Positions 52,237 to 60,381 of a stretch of DNA of 64,000 nt are shown piece after piece; the first letter of the stretch is position 1; each line of letters begins with the position of its first letter. Source of the DNA: Nocardia altamirensis NBRC 108246 (GTDB lineage: Bacteria > Actinomycetota > Actinomycetes > Mycobacteriales > Mycobacteriaceae); assembly GCF_001612685.1 (NCBI RefSeq), contig NZ_BDAY01000002.1:1-64000 (forward strand), read 5' to 3'. A program made the position numbers and the translations under genes. The notes beneath the pieces were generated by a model. It made no database searches. It was not told the origin of the DNA and saw nothing but the letters and a program-made list of their open reading frames with translations.

Positions 52237-53835
52237 ATGAGAACTGACCGCCCCGACTCCGGCAAGACGACCCCCGGCGCGCGCCTGCGGCAGCTGGCCG
52301 CGGTATTCGCCGTCGTCGTTGCGGTCATCGGCGCGGTGACCGCGTGCGGTGGCGCGGCAGAGCGACCGGCGACCGAATCGACTGTCGTCGATACGCAATT
52401 CGGACCGGTGCGCGGCACGCTGACCGACCGTGCGCGGGTGTTCTCCGGAATTCCTTATGCCGCACCGCCGGTGGGCGAGTTGCGCTGGAAACCACCGGTG
52501 GCCCCGGCGATCTGGTCGCAGGAGCGCGACGCGACGAAGCCTGGAGCGCAGTGCCCGCAGCGGTCGTTCGGGCAGGGGCAGCTCAGCGGCAGTGAGGACT
52601 GCCTGTTCCTGAACGTGTCGACGCCGCGCACCACCGCCGCGCAGCACCGGCCGGTCATGGTGTGGATTCACGGCGGCGCATTCATCAGTGGCAGCGGCAG
52701 CCTGTACGACCCGACCCGGTTGGTGAACGCCGGTGACATGGTGGTGGTCACGATCAACTACCGGCTCGGCGCGCTCGGTTTCCTCGGGCATCCGGCACTG
52801 GCGTACGACAACGGCCAGGTCGGCAATTTCGGGTTGCTCGATCAGCAGGCGGCGTTGCGCTGGGTGCGCGACAACATCGCCGCCTTCGGCGGTGACCCGG
52901 CCAAGGTGACCATCGCCGGGGAGTCGGCGGGTGCGATGTCGGTGTGCGATCACCTGGTGTCGCCCGCCTCGGATCGCCTTTTCCACGGCGCGATCCTGCA
53001 GAGCGGGCCGTGCCAGCTGCAGGCCGATCGGCAGACCGCGGTCACCGCCAGCGAGCAATACGCGCAGACCCTCGGATGTGCCGAACCGGCGGCCGCGCAA
53101 TGCTTGCGCGCGGCGCCGGCCGAGCAAGTGGCGGCGACACCGTTGCGGTACACCGGATCCGGGCCGGAACTGCCTGGGCCGATCTTCGGGCAACCCCTGC
53201 TGCCTGAGGCGCCGCTCGCCGCGTTCCGGGCAGGCAAGGCGGCCAAGGTGCCGGTATTGATCGGCGTCAACAGCGACGAGGGCACCCTGTTCGCGCTCGA
53301 GCCGCAGGTGACCGCGGAGCGATATCCCCAGCTGCTCCAGGAGTTCGGCGTGCACGCCGACGCGGTGGCCGCGCTGTACCCGTTGACCGGCTATCCGCAG
53401 CCCGCGCTGGCCTGGTCGGCAGTGCTGACCGACAACACCTTCGCGTGCCCGATCGCCGACGCGGCGAAGTCCATGATCCGGACCGGTCCGGTCTATGCCT
53501 ACGAATTCGCCGACCGCAACGCCGCCCCGGTCTTCGGCGGGCCGACGCCGTTCCCGCTCGGCGCGTCGCACGCGTTCGAACTGCCGTATCTGTTCGACAT
53601 GGGCGCGGAACGCGCGCCTGCGAGCCAGGCGCAGCGTGACCTGTCGGACAAGATGGTTCGGTACTGGTCGGCGTTCGTGCGCACCGGCGATCCGAACGGC
53701 CGCGGGCTGCCCGACTGGCCGCGGCACACCGGCGATCAATCGCTCGTTCTGAAGCCGGACGCTCTCACCACCACGGATGTCGCCAAGGAACATCGCTGCG
53801 GGTTCTGGCAGGAAATTCCGGTGCCAGGACGGTGA
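52237..53835 (+). CDS. Type B carboxylesterase/lipase, lipoprotein
   Basis: A 532-residue esterase of the carboxylesterase family. A signal peptide ends in lipobox AVTAC with Cys37 lipidated. The nucleophile Ser230 lies in IAGESAG, the acid Glu in NSDEGTLF and the His in GASHAFELPYLF. EDCLFLNVSTP is a carboxylesterase type-B signature. It hydrolyses esters outside the membrane; substrates may be lipids or xenobiotics. The start is ATG 52237 because AGGGAG lies 8 nt upstream; the ATG at 52204 is less well supported. Confidence 0.9.
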   Translation: MRTDRPDSGKTTPGARLRQLAAVFAVVVAVIGAVTACGGAAERPATESTVVDTQFGPVRGTLTDRARVFSGIPYAAPPVGELRWKPPVAPAIWSQERDATKPGAQCPQRSFGQGQLSGSEDCLFLNVSTPRTTAAQHRPVMVWIHGGAFISGSGSLYDPTRLVNAGDMVVVTINYRLGALGFLGHPALAYDNGQVGNFGLLDQQAALRWVRDNIAAFGGDPAKVTIAGESAGAMSVCDHLVSPASDRLFHGAILQSGPCQLQADRQTAVTASEQYAQTLGCAEPAAAQCLRAAPAEQVAATPLRYTGSGPELPGPIFGQPLLPEAPLAAFRAGKAAKVPVLIGVNSDEGTLFALEPQVTAERYPQLLQEFGVHADAVAALYPLTGYPQPALAWSAVLTDNTFACPIADAAKSMIRTGPVYAYEFADRNAAPVFGGPTPFPLGASHAFELPYLFDMGAERAPASQAQRDLSDKMVRYWSAFVRTGDPNGRGLPDWPRHTGDQSLVLKPDALTTTDVAKEHRCGFWQEIPVPGR

Positions 53836-53850
53836 TTCACGGTAGGTCGG

Positions 53851-54309
53851 TCAGTACCAGTGATGGGCCTGCCAGAATTCCCATGCGCCGATCGGGCTGC
53901 CGTAACGCTTGTTCATGTAGTCGTAGGTCCAGCGGATCTGTGTCACCGGATTGAACGGCCAGTCGAGCCCGTGCGTGCTCATTTTCTCCGGCGGTAGCGC
54001 CTGGCCGAGTCCGTAGGCCCCGCTTTCCGGATTGCGCGCGAAGACATTCCAGCTGCTTTCTCGCGTGATGATGTTGTCGAACGCCCAGAAATGATGGGGC
54101 GGCACGATGCCCATGGCGATCGCTCTGACCGTGGCCTTGGGGATCGAGAGCGTCGAACCGGCGGAGTAGGCATTCGTGAGTGCCGACGGTTTCGCACAAA
54201 TGGCGGGCGCGTCCGGAGCGTGGCAATCCGTGGCGACGGCGTGTGCGGGAGCCATGCCGAGAAATACCGCACAAACGGCTGCCGCGATCGTAGGAATGAC
54301 ATACCGCAT
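53851..54309 (-). CDS. Secreted lysozyme-like/transglycosylase-like protein
   Basis: A 152-residue exported protein with signal peptide 1-25 (AVCAVFLGMAPAHA). The mature part has ITRESSWNVFARNPESGAYG with Glu84 as the likely catalytic acid and an aromatic C-terminus (WEFWQAHHWY), the shape of small lytic-transglycosylase or resuscitation-promoting-factor-like domains. It would cleave peptidoglycan. It is convergent with the carboxylesterase gene, 15 bp apart. Confidence 0.75.
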   Translation of the reverse strand: MRYVIPTIAAAVCAVFLGMAPAHAVATDCHAPDAPAICAKPSALTNAYSAGSTLSIPKATVRAIAMGIVPPHHFWAFDNIITRESSWNVFARNPESGAYGLGQALPPEKMSTHGLDWPFNPVTQIRWTYDYMNKRYGSPIGAWEFWQAHHWY

Positions 54310-54633
54310 CGGCGATTCCGTCCTTCCGTATCCGATGGTTGAACCTCGAAGCCGGTAGTGCCAATTCAGGAAATCATTAATATTCGGCGCTGTGATGCTG
54401 CCACTCCGAAGTGATCGAGAATGAATTAGATTCGAACGCCGAGTTTCGGTCGGCGGCGGCCTGGGTAAGGGCACGCATACCGAACGCGCTGTGACTGAGC
54501 GACACGCGGAAGGGTGATCATGCTGTGATGCAGGTCAGCTGCCGCTGCACCTCTCGAAAAGTGGTTGCTACCTGCGTAAATGCCGCTGCGCGTTGCGACG
54601 TGTCTACCATGCTTTTCGGCTATTGTTGCTGTC
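54310..54633. other. Divergent intergenic region, no gene seen
   Basis: About 320 bp between the lysozyme-like gene and the G1 peptidase gene. It carries the TATTGT promoter box of the peptidase (54621-54626); no other feature was identified. Confidence 0.4.
54621..54626 (+). promoter_or_regulatory. -10 box TATTGT for the G1 peptidase gene
   Basis: TATTGT ends 7 nt before ATG 54634, suggesting a leaderless transcript and supporting this start over upstream codons. Confidence 0.45.
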
Positions 54634-55626
54634 ATGAAGACATCCCCGAGTCGGACGCGAATTCGAAGGCGTATCACCGCGTCGGTGGTGGGGGCGCTCG
54701 TGGCAGTGCTGATTTCGCCGTCGTCCGCAATAGCGCAGAACGCGCCGCACGCCGATGCCGGGACGGCGACAACCACACCGAATATGGCGCCGAAAGCCCC
54801 GCCGAGTAAGGCGCCGGACGGTGGTCCGGCCACCGTTCGCGGCACCAACTGGGCGGGGTATGTGGTCTTCGGGAAATTCAAGAGTATTTCCGCGGAATGG
54901 GTCGAGCCTGAGGTGTCGTGCACCGACACCGGCGTGATTCAGCGGGTCGTGGCCTGGGTCGGTTTGAACGGGACGCTGGTCGACGGCAAGCCCGCATTGC
55001 CGTTGATGCAGACCGGTACCGAGGCGATGTGTGTGAGCGCGGCAGGCACGCTCGCCTCGCTGCCCGGCCTGGCGATCGTGAACCTGGCGAGCGCGACCAT
55101 CGTCAACAACCCGGAATGGTTCCGCAACGCGGTACGGGCCGCCCAGACGTCGAATCTGCACCTCGGCAACGCCGCGACGGGAGCGTGCGGAGTCCTCGGC
55201 ACCGGCTCGGCCCAGGGCGCTGCGGCCTGCACGCAAGAGGTGTACCGGATGGCGCTGTGGGAAGCGTATCCGGCGAATCCGGTGATCTATCAAGACGTCT
55301 CGTCGGCGCCGGGAGACAAGATCGCGGCCGAGGTGAGCTTCGACGGCGCCGCCTACACGATGACCTTGACCAACAAGACCCAGAAATGGACGCGGACCAC
55401 CGTCGCGAAGACCGACGCACCCGTGCAGACCGCGGAAGTCATTCTCGAAGGCCAGCTCAACAGTTCGCTGCCGTCGTTCAGCCCGGTCGAATTCAGCAAT
55501 GTGAAGCTCGACGGAAAACCGTTGTCGGCCTACAAGACGGTGGGTTACTCGATCGGTGCGACGAACGGTGAGGTGCACCCCGGTGCGCTCGCCAAGAACG
55601 GGTCCAGTTTCACCATCGCCAAGTAG
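54634..55626 (+). CDS. Secreted G1-family glutamic endopeptidase-like protein
   Basis: A 330-residue exported protein. Signal peptide 1-35 and a Pro/Ala-rich pro-region precede an all-beta eqolisin domain from TNWAGYVVFGKFKSISAEWV to the end. Gln126 in LMQTGTEA and Glu210 in MALWEAYP align with the catalytic Gln/Glu dyad of G1 peptidases, which are better known from fungi. Four Cys may form disulfides. It is convergent with the sialidase-like gene; both genes end in AAG TAG, creating a 17-bp palindrome over the two stops. Confidence 0.8.
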   Translation: MKTSPSRTRIRRRITASVVGALVAVLISPSSAIAQNAPHADAGTATTTPNMAPKAPPSKAPDGGPATVRGTNWAGYVVFGKFKSISAEWVEPEVSCTDTGVIQRVVAWVGLNGTLVDGKPALPLMQTGTEAMCVSAAGTLASLPGLAIVNLASATIVNNPEWFRNAVRAAQTSNLHLGNAATGACGVLGTGSAQGAAACTQEVYRMALWEAYPANPVIYQDVSSAPGDKIAAEVSFDGAAYTMTLTNKTQKWTRTTVAKTDAPVQTAEVILEGQLNSSLPSFSPVEFSNVKLDGKPLSAYKTVGYSIGATNGEVHPGALAKNGSSFTIAK

Positions 55627-55629
55627 GCG

Positions 55630-56856
55630 CTACTTGCCGGGCGCCGCAGGGCCGATCAGCGGGCCCGACGCGTAATAGGCCATGCAGACCCCGTCGCTGT
55701 CGAGATCGGTCGCGGCCTCCAAAACCGAGCTGCCGTCCGGTGCGGGCAACAACGCCGAGCTGTAGTTCTTGCACGGGGCATCGGTGATGTCGTCGATCGT
55801 GACAGGTGCGGGGATCTCGTACCAGCGGCCCTTGCCCAAGCTGTCGTTGGCAAGGATGGTTCGGCCGGTGTTCGCCGTCATCGTGCCGTCCACGCTCGAC
55901 ACCATCTGGCCAGACAGCAGGATGGTGCCGTTCGGGCCGGGCCCCGGGCTCCAGGCAGGGAAGGGTGCGTGCTGGGTATAGCCGCCGCCGGCGCCGATAC
56001 GCACCATCGTGCCGAGGAATCGCGGATCGCCGTAGTTCCAGCCGTCGGTGGAGCGGCGAAAATAGGCCAGGCACTGGTGAATCCGGTCGGTCTTGCAGAT
56101 CTCGTAACTCATGAAATAGGTGCCGTCCGGCAGCGTGATGACATTCGCCATGCCTGGCCGGACCGTGCGGACGTCGCTCACCACGGTGTCGGTCTGGTTC
56201 ACCCAGTGCACGGCATCGGGCGAGCGGACCTGCACCAATTTCTGGCTGTGCCTGAGGTTGTCGGTTTCATCGGAGTAGTGGGCGACGAGCTGCCCGTCCG
56301 CCGCCATCGACAAGCTCGGCTCCCACGCGCTCGGCAGGATCGGTCCCCAGTCGGTGGGGGAGTACACGCTGTTGGATTCGGCGATGGTGGACACGAACTT
56401 CCAGTGCGCGCCGTGATCGGTACTTGCCCACAGTCGTTGTTCGACGTGGCGCAGCACGACTTCGAACAGGTCGACGAACACCGTGTCGGCCCACAGCAGC
56501 GTCCCCGCCGGTAACTCGCCGATCGCCGTCGGCAGCTCGAAGAGTGCCGCACAGCAGAGCTGTCCACCCTTGGTCGCCATCGGGTCGGTAATGGTGCCGC
56601 GCTGCTGAAAAGTCTTGCCGCCGTCCGTACTCGCCACGATTGCGCCCTGTTGTTGCAGCGTGTTGACGCTGGCCACAATGGTGCCGTTGGCCGCGCCGCT
56701 GTGCTGCAGCCGAATCAGGCGTGGATAAAAGCTGCTTTCCGGATACAGCAGCTGACGGGTCGGCGCGACCGCCGAAATCGCAGGCTCGGCAGTGGCCGAT
56801 GGGGCCGACCCGAGCGCGCACAGCGCAACGATCATCAACGCACCGAGCCGACGCAC
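55630..56856 (-). CDS. Secreted sialidase-fold (neuraminidase-like) beta-propeller protein
   Basis: A 408-residue exported protein: signal peptide 1-23, then a six-bladed propeller with Asp-box-like repeats IVASTDGGKTFQQ, LWASTDHGAHWKF and FRRSTDGWNYG. A FRIP-like segment is not obvious near the N-terminus, so it may be a glycan-binding protein or a sialidase-like hydrolase of unknown specificity. GTG 56856 follows GGGGAG. It is encoded next to other exported hydrolases. Confidence 0.72.
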   Translation of the reverse strand: MRRLGALMIVALCALGSAPSATAEPAISAVAPTRQLLYPESSFYPRLIRLQHSGAANGTIVASVNTLQQQGAIVASTDGGKTFQQRGTITDPMATKGGQLCCAALFELPTAIGELPAGTLLWADTVFVDLFEVVLRHVEQRLWASTDHGAHWKFVSTIAESNSVYSPTDWGPILPSAWEPSLSMAADGQLVAHYSDETDNLRHSQKLVQVRSPDAVHWVNQTDTVVSDVRTVRPGMANVITLPDGTYFMSYEICKTDRIHQCLAYFRRSTDGWNYGDPRFLGTMVRIGAGGGYTQHAPFPAWSPGPGPNGTILLSGQMVSSVDGTMTANTGRTILANDSLGKGRWYEIPAPVTIDDITDAPCKNYSSALLPAPDGSSVLEAATDLDSDGVCMAYYASGPLIGPAAPGK

Positions 56857-56963
56857 GGATACTCCCCTCGAAGTTCGGCAGAACGATGTCGCTCAGGAAT
56901 GCACGCGGGGAAACTCGCTGCAGAATACCGAACTCCTGTCCGAATTCAGCGCACCGTCAGGGT

Positions 56964-57437
56964 TCACGGCGCGGGTTCGAACCAGGTCGGTCCGTCCACG
57001 CATGCGTGCCGGATGCGCAGCAGGTCGGACTCGGGCAGGTGCGGGAGGTCCGACAGGTCGAACCACGCGACTTCCAGCGATTCGTCGTCGTTCACCGCGG
57101 CCGTGCCGCCGATCGCGCGGCAGCGGAAGGCGATATCCATGAACTGGCAGATGTCGCCGTTCGGGTAGGTGTGCGGCGGCATGGCCCGGACGAGGACGAT
57201 GCGTTCGGCGACGCAGCGCACGGCGGTCTCCTCGTAGACCTCGCGTACCGCGCAGGCGGCGGGCTGTTCGCCGGGTTCGGGCATGCCCGCGATGATCGCC
57301 CAGTTGCCGGTGTCGGCGCGGCGCCCGAGCAGCAGCCTGCCGTCGTCATCGAAGACCAGCGCGCTGACGCCGGGGAGCCACAGCAGTTGGGGACCGGCGG
57401 CGGCGCGGATAGTGTGGATGAAATCAGGGGTCGCCAT
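56964..57437 (-). CDS. NUDIX hydrolase
   Basis: A 157-residue NUDIX protein with box GMPEPGEQPAACAVREVYEE followed by TAV (consensus Gx5Ex7REUxEExGU; the last Gly is Ala). It hydrolyses a nucleoside diphosphate linked to another moiety such as NADH, ADP-ribose or oxidised dNTP. The promoter box TACTGT 7 nt upstream makes the start at 57437 firm. Soluble and cytoplasmic. Confidence 0.85.
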   Translation of the reverse strand: MATPDFIHTIRAAAGPQLLWLPGVSALVFDDDGRLLLGRRADTGNWAIIAGMPEPGEQPAACAVREVYEETAVRCVAERIVLVRAMPPHTYPNGDICQFMDIAFRCRAIGGTAAVNDDESLEVAWFDLSDLPHLPESDLLRIRHACVDGPTWFEPAP

Positions 57438-57444
57438 GCCAACG

Positions 57445-57450
57445 ACAGTA
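57445..57450 (-). promoter_or_regulatory. -10 box TACTGT for the NUDIX gene
   Basis: On the minus strand TACTGT ends 7 nt before ATG 57437, indicating a leaderless mRNA. Confidence 0.45.
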
Positions 57451-57656
57451 GGTTGCCGAGCGTCGGCCGATTGGAGTGTGCGTCGGCGGGTATGCGGCTG
57501 GTGCGGGCTGTTTCGGCTTCGATCGGACAGTTGCCCCGGCATCGTCAACGGCGACGAGTCGCTCGACGGTGAGCAGGCGCGGCGGGTGCGGCGGGTGCGG
57601 CGGCACCGAAGCAAGCGGCCCGTGTAGATCCGAGAACAAGGCGTTGCGGTAGTCGA

Positions 57657-58247
57657 GTGCCGTGGTCGCCCCCGAGAAAGGGGACCCCGGTGTCCATGCC
57701 GTTGGTCGATTCCGTTGGCACCGCGCTCGAGCAGGTCGCCATGGCGGTGGGGTGGGATGCCGCCGCGATATGGTCCGAAGTCGACGGCACGATCAACGCG
57801 GAGCGCCGGGTCGACTTGAATTCGGCGGCAGTGCTTTTCGCCGGCGACCAGTTGGTGGACGCCGTGTATCACGAGCAGCTCGGTTCGCGTGACGCGGCGA
57901 TCAGCCACAGCGGCGACAGCCCGACGGGGGAGGGGCGCGGCGACAACGAGGTGATCAGTCTCGAGCTGGCGCAGATCGACCCGCAGGTGACGAGCGTGAT
58001 CCTTCTTGTCACCAGCTACTCGGGACAGAGCCTCGCCCAGATCGACAACGTGTACTACCGGTTGCTCGACACCATGACCGGCACCGAAATTGCCAGGTGC
58101 GCAATCGGTAACGGCCCGCACACCGGGGTAGTGCTCGGCAAACTCGTTCGGGCCCAACCTTGTTGGCATTTCGTGGGGATAGGCGCAGGCCTGTACGCGC
58201 ATCATGTGGCCGAAGCTGTTCCGCAGCTCGCGCCCTATTTGCCGTAG
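57657..58247 (+). CDS. TerD-family stress protein
   Basis: A 196-residue TerD-domain protein. VAMAVGWDAAA matches the family's early strand, DNEVISLELAQIDPQVTSVI and QIDNVYYRLLDTMTGTEIAR its later, Ca-binding acidic part. TerD proteins are tied to tellurite, oxidative and phage resistance. This is a second TerD gene besides the fusion at 41137. The start GTG 57657 is tentative; the real N-terminus may be later at Met 14. Confidence 0.78.
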   Translation: MPWSPPRKGTPVSMPLVDSVGTALEQVAMAVGWDAAAIWSEVDGTINAERRVDLNSAAVLFAGDQLVDAVYHEQLGSRDAAISHSGDSPTGEGRGDNEVISLELAQIDPQVTSVILLVTSYSGQSLAQIDNVYYRLLDTMTGTEIARCAIGNGPHTGVVLGKLVRAQPCWHFVGIGAGLYAHHVAEAVPQLAPYLP

Positions 58248-58264
58248 CCTGCGACGAAATCCGG

Positions 58265-58921
58265 TTACAGCGGCTGATATCCGGTGCCGATATCGCCGCG
58301 GGCGTCCAGGTCGGCCATGATCGCGTTGATGTTGGTGCCGACTTCCGGCCCGAAACAGCCGATGCCGTAATAGGCGTTGACCATGCCGACCAGAGTGGTG
58401 CCGAGTACCACCGGAGCGCCGGAATCGCCCTTCATCACACACATTTGGGTCCAGGTCTCGGTGTTGGTGGACCGGACATCGCCCCAGACCACGCCACAGC
58501 TCGTCCCGGTGGTGCTGCCCCGCTTGCACGTGATCGCGGGAAACTGTGCGGGGCCGCCGATTCCGGTGATGGTGGTGCCGCCGACGTGGTTCATCGGGGT
58601 GACGCGCTGCGGATCGAATTCGATGACCGCGTAATCCAGACGGGAATCGGAGTGGACGATGCGACCCACTGTCCCATAGCTCGGATATATATCGGCCGCG
58701 ACGCGTGCGCCCGGCTTGCCGCAGTGTCCTGCGGTCAAGCCGACCAGCCGTTGCTCGCTGTCGCGGCCGATGGTGGTCAAGGTGCAGCCGACGGCCTCGT
58801 CGATCGTGATGCCGGAGCCGCCGCCGATCGCAGGCGGCGCCTCGGCGGTGGCGACAGCGGGTGCGGCGCCGAGTACGGCGGCAGCGGCGGCGAGAACTAG
58901 GGCGCTTCGTGTCACGTGCAT
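58265..58921 (-). CDS. Secreted S1 (chymotrypsin-like) serine protease
   Basis: A 218-residue exported protease. Signal peptide about 1-26 (ALVLAAAAAVLGAAPAVATA). The triad is His66 (TAGHCG), Asp96 (LDYAVIEF) and Ser167 (GDSGAPV). Paired Cys residues match the disulfides of streptogrisin-like S1 proteases. It lacks a long pro-domain, unlike many streptogrisins. AGAGGAG precedes the ATG. It is convergent with the TerD gene. Confidence 0.87.
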   Translation of the reverse strand: MHVTRSALVLAAAAAVLGAAPAVATAEAPPAIGGGSGITIDEAVGCTLTTIGRDSEQRLVGLTAGHCGKPGARVAADIYPSYGTVGRIVHSDSRLDYAVIEFDPQRVTPMNHVGGTTITGIGGPAQFPAITCKRGSTTGTSCGVVWGDVRSTNTETWTQMCVMKGDSGAPVVLGTTLVGMVNAYYGIGCFGPEVGTNINAIMADLDARGDIGTGYQPL

Positions 58922-59030
58922 GACTCCTCTGGATCGCTCTCCCGATGCCTGCGCACCGATTGTTCGCGACATTCCCGGCTCGACCGCAGCCAAACGGTTT
59001 ATGTGGCAGTCGAATCTACGACGACGACGC

Positions 59031-59906
59031 TCAGGATCCGTCGATCGCCAGCAGCGTTCTCGCGCCCGCGGCGAACGCTTCGGCGTCCTCGAGTTGTGGA
59101 TAGTGGCCCAGGCCTGCGAGTTCGAGTACCGGGGCCGCCGGGCGCAACGCGCGAAGACCGTCGAGAACCGCGACGGTGGCGACCGGATCCGCAGTCCCCC
59201 AGAGGAAGCCGAGCGGCTTGTCCCAGTCGCGGACCGCCCCGTGCCAGCGCGCCGCGTTGGTGACGCGCTCGTCGAGGTAGGCGGTGAGCAGATGCGCGAT
59301 CCGATGACCACGTGCGTGCGCGAGCAACGCCCACTGCGCTGCGGCTTCCTCCTTCGTCAAAGGGTGTCGGGCCGAGAACAATCGCGCGAACTCACGGGTG
59401 AACACCGGGCGGTTCGCCAGCCGCGCCGCCGCCGGTCCGAGTGGGCCGCGCAGGATCTGCTGGATCGGCCGCAAGCTCGCCTTCTCCAGGATGACGCTGC
59501 CGTTGCTGAGGACCACGCGGTCGAGGGCGCAGGTCAGCGTCCCGTCGATGTCGCGGGCGATGAGCTCGGTGGCGACGGAGGTGCCCATGTCGTGTGCGAG
59601 CAGCACGATCGGGCCTGCGGTGTTCGCGGCGACGATCTCTTCGACGGTGTCGGCATGCTCGAACAGGCTGTAGCGGTGTGGCCGCGGTTTGTCGGACAGC
59701 CCGAAGCCGAGGAAGTCGATGGTCAGCCAGGCGCGGCCGCCCAGTCGGCCGACGATGTCGCGAAAGTCGAAGGAGCTCGACGGGTAGCCGTGCAGCAGAA
59801 CGACAGTCGGCCCCGCGCCCGCGGCGGACCGGACGAACAGCGTGCCCGCCCGCGTGCGCACCTGTCGCCCGCCCGCGCGCCACTCCTCGACTTCGCTCGG
59901 CATCAC
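59031..59906 (-). CDS. Alpha/beta hydrolase, epoxide hydrolase/haloalkane dehalogenase-like
   Basis: A 291-residue alpha/beta hydrolase with LLHGYPSSSFDF as the oxyanion region and LLAHDMGTSVA as the nucleophile elbow, where Asp replaces Ser as in epoxide hydrolases and haloalkane dehalogenases. GLGHYPQLEDAE carries the catalytic His. GTG 59906 is chosen because TAATGT lies 7 nt upstream. Substrate unknown. Confidence 0.83.
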   Translation of the reverse strand: MMPSEVEEWRAGGRQVRTRAGTLFVRSAAGAGPTVVLLHGYPSSSFDFRDIVGRLGGRAWLTIDFLGFGLSDKPRPHRYSLFEHADTVEEIVAANTAGPIVLLAHDMGTSVATELIARDIDGTLTCALDRVVLSNGSVILEKASLRPIQQILRGPLGPAAARLANRPVFTREFARLFSARHPLTKEEAAAQWALLAHARGHRIAHLLTAYLDERVTNAARWHGAVRDWDKPLGFLWGTADPVATVAVLDGLRALRPAAPVLELAGLGHYPQLEDAEAFAAGARTLLAIDGS

Positions 59907-59913
59907 AGCGGCG

Positions 59914-59919
59914 ACATTA
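59914..59919 (-). promoter_or_regulatory. -10 box TAATGT for leaderless GTG start
   Basis: On the minus strand TAATGT ends 7 nt before GTG 59906, which selects GTG rather than the following ATG as the start. Confidence 0.45.
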
Positions 59920-60124
59920 CGGCACGCGCAGCGGGTGCGGGGTCGGCGCGCGACTCAGTCATAGCCCGCTGACCACGGGTTGTGAGTCGAGTCTCGTTCC
60001 CGGCGAATACCGCTCACCGGACAGAAGTCCGCGTTTACCTCCGTTCGCCGCCGCTCGCCGGTATCGTCCCTGATCAGAGGCAATGCCTCTGCTCAGAACC
60101 ACCTGTCGTGCCGAGGAGGTCGCA

Positions 60125-60319
60125 ATGCGGCGACGCGTATCAATACGCCCCATGTGGCGCCACCTGGTCCGTGGTCTCATCCTCATCGGCGCGTGCGTCG
60201 GCGGCTCCGCTCGCTGCTACGTCGAGTGGGCAGGCGCCAACCCCGCCGACGCCAAGGACGTGGAGTGCTGGGATTGGTCCGTTCCGCATCAGTGGTACGA
60301 CGCGGCGCATCGCCGGTGA
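60125..60319 (+). CDS. Small hypothetical protein with one hydrophobic segment (64 aa)
   Basis: A 64-residue ORF behind a strong GAGGAGG ribosome binding site. Basic N-terminus (MRRRVSIRPMWRHLVRG), a hydrophobic run LILIGACVGGSARC and a tail rich in Trp/Asp/His, so a single-pass membrane or exported peptide is possible. No family is recognised. The two Cys in the hydrophobic part may matter. Confidence 0.5.
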   Translation: MRRRVSIRPMWRHLVRGLILIGACVGGSARCYVEWAGANPADAKDVECWDWSVPHQWYDAAHRR

Positions 60320-60381
60320 CGCGCTGACCGGTTTTCCTGTGCGGCGGCACCTACCGGTGTCTTGTTCCTCTGGTCTGGCCG

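Noticed and set aside
51424-53793. A 789-codon minus-strand frame including the TetR gene
   Set aside because: The upstream two thirds are antisense to the carboxylesterase; only 51424-52071 has TetR sequence.
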